A stretch of DNA of 64,000 nt from Edolisoma coerulescens. Lineage: Eukaryota; Chordata; Aves; Passeriformes; Campephagidae. A model generated the notes under the pieces. It worked only from the letters and a program-made list of their open reading frames with translations, searched no databases and had not been told where the DNA came from. The stretch spans positions 692,722 through 756,721 of the forward strand of contig VWZW01001240.1 in assembly GCA_013397115.1 (NCBI GenBank), written 5' to 3'. The position numbers and the translations under genes were made by a program. Below, piece after piece: positions 1 through 10,500 of this stretch. How positions within the stretch are numbered: position 1 is the stretch's first letter; each line of letters opens with the position of its first letter.

Positions 1-390
1 ACCCCTCTCTTTCATGCCTTCCCCTTTTCCAGTGCTCTCCAGTCTAGGCTGGGAACTGAAGACAGCCAGTGAAATGAGGTGGGCATGAGAGCAAGGCAGT
101 TGAGGAGCTGGGCACTCTGTCCCTTGTGCACAGCCCTGGATGAGCATCGCTGTGGCAGCTGCATCTGTTACAGGAGGCTGCAGGCATCAAGTGAAACTCA
201 GAATTTGGGGAGGAACAGGGGTGTGCACCACAAAACACGCCCCAGCATGCCAGGGATGCTCAGGTTTTCACTGAGAGGCCAGGCTGCCCTTCACCCATCT
301 GAGAGGGATATATGCCTCAACATATGTCACAAATGATATGAAGAAAAATTCCTATAAAAAACCTGTGTTGCCCTGTCCCCAGAGAGGCTT

Positions 391-859
391 CACCTGGCAG
401 CCAATCGGGGCAGAGAAAAGTTCCATGATTAGACTGCGAGCAGCTCCCCCTCGCCCCCACGCACGCGCTTGGTGGTGAAGGCAAAGATGCCAGCCAAAAA
501 TGCCCGCCAAAAGCAGGCCCGCGAAGCTGAGCTGGGGGAGGAGTTTTGGTGGAAGGGAACATAAAAGCAGCTAGCCATAACGCCACGAGGTCTTTGGTCT
601 TTTGCTTTGGGTCGCTTGGAGGGTCAGCTTGGCCCCTTCTGCTCCCGCCTTCGCGCCCTCCTCCCTGCGGTCCTGTTTCCCTGCCCGTGCCTGCCTCGCC
701 CTGCTGTGCCGATTCTGGGAACGAGACCTCGTGCTCCGCAGTCGCCGCCCGCCCCCAGCCTCCAGCCCGCACTCAGCCTCCAGCCCCCGCTCGCAGCTTG
801 TAGCCGCCGCCTGCAGCCGCCGCCCGCAGCCGTCCTCGGAGGCACGCTGCCATCGCCAC
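391..859. promoter_or_regulatory. Isolated CpG-rich, promoter-like block inside FHIT intron 8
   Basis: CpG dinucleotides are dense from about 570 to 859 (roughly 30 by eye in under 300 bp), in contrast to the CpG-poor flanks. On the plus strand a CCAAT box lies at 401-405 (GCCAATCGG) and a TATA-like CATAAAAG at 560-567, followed by a very GC-rich pyrimidine-leaning leader with repeated CCGCC/GCAGCC units. This layout resembles a promoter and 5' leader reading rightward, antisense to FHIT. Alternatives are a GC-rich 5' end of a retrocopy or a GC-rich patch of no function. I did not find a strong splice donor nearby. Transcription is inferred, not shown. Confidence 0.45.
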
Positions 860-860
860 N
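860..860. other. Single ambiguous base (N)
   Basis: This is the only undetermined base in the window. It sits exactly where the very GC-rich block gives way to AT-rich sequence, so the join could hide a sequencing or assembly error. The open frames that run across it are therefore unreliable. Confidence 0.95.
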
Positions 861-1464
861 CAATGAATGGTTCTCAGATATAATATTGCCGTATTCGTGC
901 TTGGTTTTTCGTCAGGAAAATCTATCAAAAGAACCTTTCCCGGCTCCCCCTTTTATAGTGGAACGGGACACCATCCGAGTCTGTCAGCCTCAAAATTAAC
1001 TTATTGAGGTCAGCACTCATAACAGGAGTGCAGAGTTTTGATGGAGCCTTCCTTTCTGAGAAAGCCCCCATGGTCTCTGGCCCAGTACAGCTATTACCTG
1101 CCAACCTAAAGGATGATGAATGTTATTTATATTGCAGTAATGGCTAACCACTCGGTGGAGACCAGGGACAGGCTGTGCTTTGGACTTTTCAAACACCCAC
1201 TGAATGAGGGCTGCCCACAGATGCCTGGAAGTGCTGAGACTTTTCAGGATAATGTTCTTGAATGTCTTGGACAGGATGACCTCCAACAACTGCAGTACTT
1301 GTGCTGACTGCAACAACACAGGGGGCTGTTCTACAGTAAAGGTGTTCATTCATACCAAATTCTTATCAGTCACTGGTGACATGCCCTTATAATAGCAAAG
1401 AACTCATCTACTTCAAAGCAAGCAACTACTTGATAAGAGGCTTTTAAGTTCCTTGATTAATAAA
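861..1464 (+). pseudogene. Possible broken coding relic downstream of the CpG block
   Basis: Protein-like stretches alternate between frames. One ends at 999 with the residues IVERDTIRVCQPQN. A second frame (about 1036-1145) contains VQLLPANLKDDECYLYC. A third (1113-1307) contains LNEGCPQMPGSAETF and GQDDLQQLQYLC. An AATAAA lies at 1459-1464. The pattern resembles a frameshifted, decayed coding sequence or retrocopy with a GC-rich leader, but there is no poly(A) tract or recognised parent and I cannot name the family. It may equally be chance open frames. Confidence 0.2.
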
Positions 1465-3662
1465 TGTGAAATATAATCTCTTTCAAACCAAACAGAAAAC
1501 ACAGAGGTATAAAGAGTTATTCTAATGAAAAGTTTTCCTAATATTTAGCTGCTATTGTTCTGCTGTCCAAGAAATAAAGTTAATCAATGAATAAGAACTA
1601 CTCAAGATGAAGATAAGAAAAGTAATCTAACAATAGTAAAAGATGAAGGGCCTGATCCTATAAAAAACCCTGTAAGAGCAATTTAACTGTGGCATGTGCA
1701 CACTTGCAGGATTAGGCTTCAAATAATTGCAGAGAAATGTAAGAACTGATAAAGTATAGCTTTAGCTTTCTACTACAGTGAGCCCAGAGAGTGGATAGTT
1801 AACACTTCCCAGGAAATACCGTTCCGAGAAATAGTCCTGCAAAGATGCAGAGGATATACATCTAAAACATTAAATGCAGATGGTTGTTTTTACTCTTAAT
1901 GATTCTCTTTATATCTTGGAAAAATCACACAGTGACTTCTCTCATATGCACTGAAGTACAAAAACCTAAAGTATTAAGTGACACATTCTACCAAGAAATG
2001 CCTTAGAGACAGTGCTGTGGAATAAGTGCCAGCCCCTCTTTTATCCCTTCTACAATTAATTTTCTACTACTACAGTTCAAAAAATATATCCAGAAATGAG
2101 CAGACATTTGTGTCCATCAGATACCTGATTAAAATACAAGTGCTAAGAAATACCTTTAATTATACTTTTTACACTTAAGAGCTGCTTTAGACAGGGCTGT
2201 GTCAGAGCTTCAGAGCCAAAAGCCTGACGATCTCAGAGCCCAGTAAACAGACTAAGCAGGGAACAACCTGATATGCTTTCTTCTGCCTTTTCCATCAGGT
2301 GAGTGGTCACTCCAAAACCAAATGGGAGAAATTAAGCACACAGTAAGAGACTGCAAGACTGCACTTTCTGGCTGTCTCAACTCCAGAAGTCTCCTAAGAG
2401 GACTGATGTCTCAGCATCTGGGTATTCCTTTCTCTGTCAGACACTAAGAGCAGTGGGATTTATCAGCAATCTGCTGAGCATATGCAGATGACAACTGCAG
2501 AGCTTGGAGAGCTCAAAGGCATTTACAGATAGAAAGGGGTTTGCAAAAGACACATTGAGCCAGAGCTGAGACCCGGAGTCTGTGAAAATTGCTCCCAATT
2601 GCTGTTAAACCTTTAGCTGTGGTAGTTAAACCAGGCACTGCAATATGCACAATTTATCCTGGGTGTGCTTTGCAATTGCACAGACAGTTTGAGGGAGGCT
2701 GATCAGCCTGCATGTCACATTTTACAAGGCTGTTGGGATGATTTTGGAAGGTGGTCTCTCCTGCCTAAACTACAACTCCATCTATCACTCAAATACATGG
2801 AAATGAACTGTCGTTTATGAACGAGTTTTGGGTTTTTAAAGTACAAATTTCATGAAAAATAGATTTAAAGCTCTCTCCAGCACCCACATCTCACCTAATG
2901 GTACTTTATTCCCCGTAGATTTCCAGCCCGTTGCCCCACCATGATCTACATATCTTCCTAAATCTTTAAAAGTATCCTCTTGTCAAAAGGCTATGACTTG
3001 CTGACATCACACAGAGATGCATTATATCAAAACGTTTTTGCTGTACTGACATAAGCTCCAAATTATTTCCAAAGTCAGCTGTATTTTCAATAATTTGTCC
3101 CTTTTTCATTTTTCAAAATAGCTTTATTCGCTTATGATAGCAAATTGCTTAAGTCTCTCCATCCTCAGTCCAGACAGTGATAGAACTCTGCACCAAACTT
3201 TTTATAGCAGCAAATGTGTTTTTGTTTCCCTGGCATCCTAAAAAAAATTAAGTCTTTCTCCAGCTACAGTCTGTACAAAAGCATGTTAGCTCTGTGGTGT
3301 TCAAGAATAGCTAGTTAGACTCTGAGGCTATACATTCTTCTGCTAAAAGATACATTATCACATCTATGTCTAAATATTTATGCTTCTTGTTTGCTAAAAG
3401 CAACACCTACAATTGCTATAATTGGAAATGACAAAATAAAAAAGAAATTTTTCACCAATTTGCCACCCTTTTGCATTTAAAAACACTAAATATATAGTCG
3501 ACTTCATTAGAGTTTTGCCTGTCTCTGTTTAGGTATAACAAGGGAGAAATAAATGGGTTTAAAAAGAAGCAAATGGAATCGTAAATATGATTGAAATGGA
3601 AAGAGATTTTATGGTTTGTTGCAGCATCTGAAACCCCTTAACACATATGAAAAGGAAAAGAA

Positions 3663-3855
3663 CATAGAACCATACAATCATTTAGGTGGAAAACACCTGT
3701 AAGATCACTGAATCCAACCATTAACCCAGCACTGCCAAGCCCATCACTAACCCATGTCCCATCTACATGTCTTTTAAATACATGCTGGGATGGTGACTCC
3801 ACCAATTCCCTAAACAGTCTTTTCCAATGCGTGACAACCCTTTTGGTGTTAACTT
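3663..3855 (-). mobile_element. CR1 LINE, 5'-truncated 3' end
   Basis: The plus strand reads CATAGAACCATACAATCATT, then AATCCAACCATTAACCCAGC, then GGGATGGTGACTCCACCA, then CCAATGCGTGACAACCC. This is the reverse complement of the well-known avian CR1 3' region, so the element lies on the minus strand, the same strand as FHIT. Only about 190 bp remain, and the right edge fades into unmatched sequence. The copy is diverged and cannot be mobile. The family is confident; the CR1 subfamily is not assigned. Confidence 0.9.
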
Positions 3856-4946
3856 TTGTCTCACTCAACTGCTTTTAACCACCACACCAGCAAAGATTGC
3901 CATCATTTATTTCCATTGGATCTCCTTGCTTAGCAGTCTCATTAAGGTTTTACCCTTATTAGTGGGGTTTTCAGGCACTACACTTCATTTAACTTGTCAG
4001 TAACACGCTTTCTTCACCATTTTTGCATATTTAAGTAATTGTACCTGTAAAACACACTACCATTTTTTTTTGGGAGTGGGAACTTGTCATCATGTAGATA
4101 TTACAAAAGAAAAAATACAAAAGCAGAAAATGTCATGATGTCTCTTTCAAACAGATGGTATTGCAGTAGCACTGAACAAGTTTATATTAATTACTTTCAG
4201 AGAGAGAAGGAGATGTCATATTTCAGATAGAGGATCCTACCAAACCCACTAAGAACAAGCCGTAAATTTAACAATAGTGAGATTTTTTCATAGAATCATT
4301 GTGACAGCTGTCAAACTGGGGAAAACTTTTTGTTAATGCCAGTACAATTGTTCACTTAAACAAAAGCCAGTGATTCAGTCACACTGGAACAGCTCATGAG
4401 CTGAGCTCTGCCACACAATCTGCACACATGCAGATATTCCATCTATATGCAGAGCTGCTCTTTAATTTCCATCTTTGGGGCTACAATGTGATTTGTCCAA
4501 AGCTGAGCAGAGCCCTACAAAAATCAGGCCAGAAGGCAATTTGTGATTGAGTTGTAACAAGCTGCCTGTGTTTTCTCTGGTTGGAAGGGCAGGTTTGGCA
4601 CCCCAGGCGAGCAGCCGGCATACGACACCCTCCCTGCATGCCAGGCTGACCACGTGGTCACCCTTTTTCCCTGTGCCCTCAAAATAAGAGAACACAACTA
4701 TTGGTAGAGATGCACCCTGTGTGCAGTGACAGACCAAAGTACCAAAGGTGTCAACTCTATCCTCCCTCAGAGAGGGACCTCACAAGGAAATCCCAGTGCT
4801 ATCTTGGTGCTATCACAGGATCTTCGCAAGCAATAAAAATGCAGAGATCCCATTGACTACCTCCACCCATGGGAGGGCCTGGACCATTAAGGTGATTTAC
4901 TAACAGGAAAATCAAGTCTGAAGAAGAAATGGAGTGTAACTCCTAC

Positions 4947-5015
4947 CTCCTCGTAGACATCATCATTCCTGCTGAAGTCTCCAGCCCTCCTTGGAAGCAC
5001 ATGGACATGAACATG
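4947..5015 (-). CDS. FHIT: FHIT catalytic exon with the histidine triad (human-style exon 8), residues 94-116
   Basis: Read on the minus strand, 23 codons encode HVHVHVLPRRAGDFSRNDD followed by VYEE. HVHVHV is the HIT signature. The middle His corresponds to His96, the nucleophile that forms the nucleotidyl intermediate, and the Tyr in VYEE corresponds to Tyr114, the reported Src phosphorylation site. The exon is 69 nt, phase 0 at both ends, and joins directly to the 30-nt exon at 60166-60195 across an intron of about 55.2 kb. The acceptor is CACATTTCCAG with a T-rich tract (5016 upward); the donor is GAG|GTAGGAGT at 4946 downward. Compared with my memory of human Fhit, position 103 is Arg instead of Lys and 108 is Ser instead of His. 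The remaining C-terminal exon (starting around LQKHDKE in human) is not seen to the left and should lie outside the window. Confidence 0.97.
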
Positions 5016-6607
5016 CTGGAAATGTGAAACAAAGTAATGGTGATTATCAAGTTCATGACTTTCTTTTCTGAACTGTCAGCATTATTCTCAACACACACAA
5101 GTAACCGTGCACAGGCTCCCACAGCATTATTTTCAGAGGAAAATACATTAACCTGTTCCATAACTGTATCTCAACTCCTTGGAGAATATAAAAGATGAAA
5201 AACATGAGAGAGCAGCCCTGGTGTATTATATGAGCTTCAGAGTGAAATGCTTGGAAGTTTAGGGCTCTGTGGAATTATTCATAGTTGTCAGTCAGAGACT
5301 TATTTAGCCACAGCTTTGAAATAACGATGTCCCTTGGAGCTGAGTGTTGAGTCTTCGCAACAGACAGGAATAAGAAGGTGCCGGAGATGGGATGTGGTGG
5401 AGAGCTCATGTGGGCAGCCCAGGCTCAGGGCTCACTGTCTGGGCACAGAGGAGCTGCTGCCACACCACGGACACACACCATGTGGGTAGAAGGGCTGACA
5501 GAAGAGGAAAATGCCTCTCACAAGGTCAAAAAGACTTTAATGTTTCCTTTCCTCCCTGGAGGCTGTAGCCTGAATACAACAAACTGAAGCCCATGGGGGT
5601 ACAAGACTCATGCTGGGGACAGAGTGCCACGTGGCCCAAAACCTGTGAGCCGCAAGGATTATGAGCCCGGTTTGGCAGAGCCTGAAATGTAAGTGTCCCT
5701 CTCCTGGCCATTGCCCGTGGGGTAGCAGAGCTGAGAACTGAGCTGCACAGGCAGCTTTGGGTTACCCAGTTTGGGAAGGAGGTGAATGGTGATGTATTTT
5801 TGTCAAAAGTGCTGATGTGATCTGGGGAAAATGAAACTATGGGCAAGAACACAATATATGACTTAGCACTCTAATGTTATTACTATTACCATTTTTTTTT
5901 TCTGACACTCTCTTCATACCATAAAGGAAGGGTAACTCAAGATCCTCAAGACCCAAACTCTACTGGGAAAAGTACTCTTCTGCAGTAAGTTCAGCTACTG
6001 ACAACACTGCAAAGCATTCTTTTCTCTTTTTCCCTTTGTCTTCCACTCTTGAGTAAAGAAAAACAACAACTGAGAATAATTCTTCTGGGAAAAAATCCCC
6101 AACACCTCAATGAGGAGAGGCAGCAAATAATCTGAGTGACAGATCACATTTATGCATCTTCAGATCTTTTTAGATGGTGCCTAAATCCTTAAAAAAAAAA
6201 AAAAGACTGCATCAGAAATGGCACCAAATGGTTTGCATAGAATTTAGATAGCTTGCACCTGATTCAATTTGATGAGCTGAAACTCCTGCACCTCATTGAA
6301 ACATTCTCAAAACACGGCTTAAGTCTATAATGAAATATGAAATCAAAAAAGGTTTTCTTAGGGTATTTGTAAGAAAATTCAAACACACCTATACTGTGTT
6401 AGCTTCTATCCATAAAAACATTTGCTCAGTGAATAAAATGAAAACACAAGGATGTTTCAGTTAATGAAATATTCCAAATACCACACTATTTTTTTTCTCA
6501 GCTTTACCCTAGAGAAACCAAATATGTGATTTCTTATTCTTATCATTATCCACAACTTTCAGTGTATTCAGACTAGAGATGAGGGTGAATCTTGAGGGTC
6601 AAAAACT

Positions 6608-6750
6608 GTGTTTTTGAGTAATATATCAGTGATAGTGTTCTGATAGTGTATTATACTAATATATCATAAGAGCGAAAGTGCTTCTGTGATGTATTAGTGC
6701 AATGTATCATCTGAACATCACTGCTCATATGATGTATTGCTCAAAATCAC
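6608..6750. repeat. Long imperfect palindrome with a GAAA loop
   Basis: The left arm (6608-6673) and right arm (6678-6750) are reverse complements of each other with small gaps. TTTTGAGTAATATATCA on the left pairs with TGATGTATTGCTCAAAA on the right, and ACTAATATATCA pairs with TGATGTATTAGT. The mismatches are mainly transitions, as expected for decay of a once better match. The centre reads C-GAAA-G, a tetraloop-like turn. Either transcript strand would fold into a hairpin of about 60 pairs. It may be an old palindromic MITE; no target-site duplication was resolved. Confidence 0.75.
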
Positions 6751-7514
6751 AAAGCAACTTTAAAGATGGTCTTCACTAGCCCTAGGCTTGAAATTTTGCT
6801 TTTGGACAGACTTTCAAGAAAAATAAAAGGGTAGATTAAAGTTTGCAGGGGTACTGTAAAGTTTCACTACTGTCTCACACCTGTGGTTGTCATTGGATTT
6901 TAAATTTATTCATAAGAATAGAGTCAGTTCATCTGTCAGTCAGTTTCTTTCTCTTCTGCTACAAGGAATGATACTTTTGCTACAAGTATCAATTTGCAGG
7001 AATTTCTCTTGATGATATATATAAAATCTGGTTTCAGCTATCAACAACTATATTACCCAGAAGTTTAGCCACCTTTAAGAGTAATTTTTATCTCTGCTGC
7101 AGCATGTTGCAGGACGCAGACAGGAGAAGATCTGTATGCTTGTGACAGACGATTTGGAATATCAGAAAACACGCAGGGATGTAGTCCAAAGCTGAGTGCA
7201 GAGATGCTGCACTGCAGATGCACAGACCAGCACAGCAGGTAATGAATGAGCCTAATCTGATCTTCTACCCAAAATGGGCTCTTAGGATCAGCGTGAAAAA
7301 AAAATGAAGAAAAAGTGTTTATGACAGCATGGACCACTTGGCATCAGTGGGGACGTTCTCAGGGGTTAGTCACCTTTACTACATGCATTATGTTCTCACA
7401 CACTGCCAGGCTGCATAGCAGAATCCATCAACTGTATCACAAAACAAATGAATATTCCCAAGGTTTGAGGTAACAGTAATCAATTTAAAAGAGAGTAATT
7501 TTTCCCAGCCATCC

Positions 7515-7538
7515 TTTTTTTTTTTTTTTTTTTTTTTT
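7515..7538. repeat. T24 homopolymer
   Basis: An uninterrupted run of 24 T on the plus strand. On the minus strand this is a poly(A) tract, but the adjacent sequence shows no recognisable retroposed gene body. Confidence 0.95.
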
Positions 7539-10500
7539 AAATTCTGCATAAGGAAAATAAAGAAATATCTGGATTCTCTCCACTGTTTGTTTAACAGAAA
7601 CAAACAGGATCAGCAACAGTGTCTCACATACTTTCCTTCTTTTCAGTTTTACCAAGAAATACAAGCAACACAGAGCTGTGGCTACCACGTAGTCAGAAAC
7701 ACTGAAGAGGGAGTTTTCACACCTTCTCTAATCTGCCTTTCAGCTTCTGGCCTTCTCAACTTGGACTGGCTGGTATTTTGATTCATTAGGAGATCTTTAA
7801 TTGATCATTTTTACTCCTTAGTACTGTTTGTTACTGCTAAAGCCTCAATCCACCAAGGCACTTAAGCACCAGCTCAATTTGCAACCTGTGAATTGGTTCA
7901 GTGGGAATATTCCCATCCTGGATGTTTTGTTTATGTCTCAGTGTTTTGCATCCACTGCTGGCTACAAGGAGGTCTCCCTAAATGGCAGTAGCAAAAACAA
8001 CTTCAAGGTGCCCACAAATTAAAGTTGCTTCCTTCTGTTTGTTTTCCAAGCAAAACAAAAACCTGCACATCCAAAAAATGCATTTGCAATTGACTGAAAT
8101 ATGTCAGATGCAAACGAAACGAAACTCTCGTATGCTTTTTTTTTTTAACCAAACAAACAGATTTAGACAAATCTTCCATCAAAACACTGCTTGAACAGAA
8201 AACATCTAAACATTGACCCAAATTGTCAAAATAAAACATTTCAAATTTTTTTCCCAGTTATTGTGGGGATCCTCATGTCTGGTGGGTGGCAGACAGCCCC
8301 ATCACATTCCAGCAGGCTGTATTCAATCACTGTTCATGGTATTTCATTTTTTTTCTAAAAAATTGCTTTCCCCTCATTTCGCATTATTTTGATTAATAAG
8401 CAAGGAAAGCAATGCACAACAGCCAAGACATTTACATCAATGGACAAATCAATATCACCCACATCAGGGTAGAAAAATGCAGGCACATGCTTGCACTGCT
8501 TAGCTCCATTCCCTGCTTGTCAGGCACTGATGGAGGAAGCAGGACACTGATGCGCTGGGTGTGACAACACTGACAAGGTGAGGATGCAGCAGAAGTCCCC
8601 AGGTGGGGGGCACCATGTGAGGTAAAGATGCCTGAGCCCCACTAGTTGTTTCTGATAGTGGAGGCAAGATTTCCAGCCAGGGATACCTAGAACAGCAGTA
8701 GCTGGAAGGAGGCTGTGGGAGCTGGACTTTATAGGACCCTCAAAATTAAAATTATTAGACTGACAGTTTTCTAGGGCTGGGACTGCAGCTCCCTCCACTT
8801 CACATTGTAAATAAAATCTCAGTTTGAGAAACTCCTAGTGGTGAGAATTATCAGGTAAGAAAATCACTCGTAAGAGAAGTTTTTTCAAGACCTTTATACC
8901 CAGAATGACAAGAGCATTAGAAAATGTACTGCAAGGAAGAAATCTATAGTGCCACGGGGAACTAATGAGCCAGAGTCAGGGTGTGATGTCTCTGGCTTCC
9001 CACTGCACCAAGACGATGCTCTGATGAGCTCCATGGCATTCCAGTTAGGACTGTGGGAGCACAGGGCTGCTCATGGGCACTCTGGAGCACACTCATCCCA
9101 CCACTGCCAAAATCTGGCCGCATCACAGGCATTTGTGGGATTACATGACTAAAGTCGCTCTCCAGTGAACCAGCTCTGCAAAATGCCCAGAAAGTCTCAG
9201 CCAAAAGACCTGGAGCATGTGTTGTTGAAGAAACAAGCATTCAGGTCAGGTGAATTTTACTTCAGCACTCAAGGCCATGCAGAAAGCAAAGTTTCTGGTT
9301 ATGGCTGGTTTTATGTACTGAATTATGGTCAAATAACCAATGTGTCACCACTGCACTGGATTTAAAGTGGAAATACTAGACAAAAATAGACACTGAAAGA
9401 GATTTCTCAGGTAGACCAGAATAGTGAAGAGCAGATGACCCTGCCACACACCATGGGGGAGGACATGGACGTTGCCTGCAATATTTCACGAACATTATGT
9501 TGTGTTCCCTCAGCTGGTTAGCAGAGCAACAAAGCTCAGCTTCCAGTTGAAAGGGAGATAATAGTCTGTACATGAGCTCCTCAGCACCGAGGGTCTATTA
9601 GCAATAAATGTTCTTACAGGATGAATACATAAAAGCTGGCAAAGGGTCACGCAACCCTGAGCACGGGGGGGGCTGCCAAAACTTTGGCAGAGGAAGGGCT
9701 GTTCCCCCTACATCTGCAAAAGCAGAACGTGGCTGAACTGTGCCTTCACACAGCAAAACCAGATTCCTTTCAGCAGCTTAATCCTTTCCCTTGTTACTTT
9801 TCATTCTTTCTACAGTCAAAGCTTGGCAGTTGTGGGTTTCCACAGTCTCATGGTGCAGCAAGGACAGGAGAAGCTGTGATCTGCTGTGGTGGCCAGGCAG
9901 GAAGAAGGGCAGGGAGGGAATTAGCAGCTCCAGGCAGCAAGACCAGCTGGCCAGGAGACCCCCACCAGCCAGTTTGCTGGGAAAAAGGATGGTGGTTTTC
10001 AGAAAAGACTTCACTTGCTGCAAAGTGCTCTGTCCATTAGAGAGACAGGGGCTTCCTATGGGAGGCTGTGATAATGCTTGTTCTAAACTACCAGATTAAC
10101 TGTAGAAATGCCAAACTAATAACCATTCTGCAAGTAAGACTGTTAGTGGGCGATAAAGAAAATCAACCATAATACAGAGATAGCCACATGAAAAATAGGG
10201 CAATTTTGTCCTCTCTGTAAACTGGGCTTCCATGGAGCCCTTGTTTGCTATTCTTGATTAACTGCTCAATTATCCCTGTTACAAAGTTATTCCATGGAAA
10301 GCCCTGCCGATATATCCACAGCTCATTAGCAGAAAACGCTCCCTCTGCTGTCCCCGAAAATCCAGCATGTCACCAGCCACAGGCACACTTGGTACAACTG
10401 CTCTTTTTAGGCACTGAAAGCCCACTTCCAGGGCCCTTGACCTGCAAGTCCTGGCAAAGGCATCTTTGTGGGCAAACAGTTCCTATTTGGTGAGTGTTTA

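Larger units (their letters stand above)
1..4946 (-). other. FHIT: FHIT intron 8 (partial)
   Basis: This is intron downstream of the catalytic exon. It contains the CpG-rich block at about 391-859, the broken open-frame stretch 861-1464 and the CR1 fragment at 3663-3855. From about 1465 to 3660 the sequence is AT-rich and I see no supported gene or RNA. No match to the expected last coding exon of FHIT was found on the minus strand here. Confidence 0.85.

Noticed and set aside
2261..2306. Recursive-splice-like site TTTTCCATCAG|GTGAGTGG on the plus strand
   Set aside because: The motif is strong, but it is on the strand opposite to FHIT and no plus-strand transcript is supported here.
4292..4306. 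CATAGAATCATTG, resembling the CR1 terminal repeat
   Set aside because: The flanking sequence does not continue into CR1; about 12 matching bases is chance.
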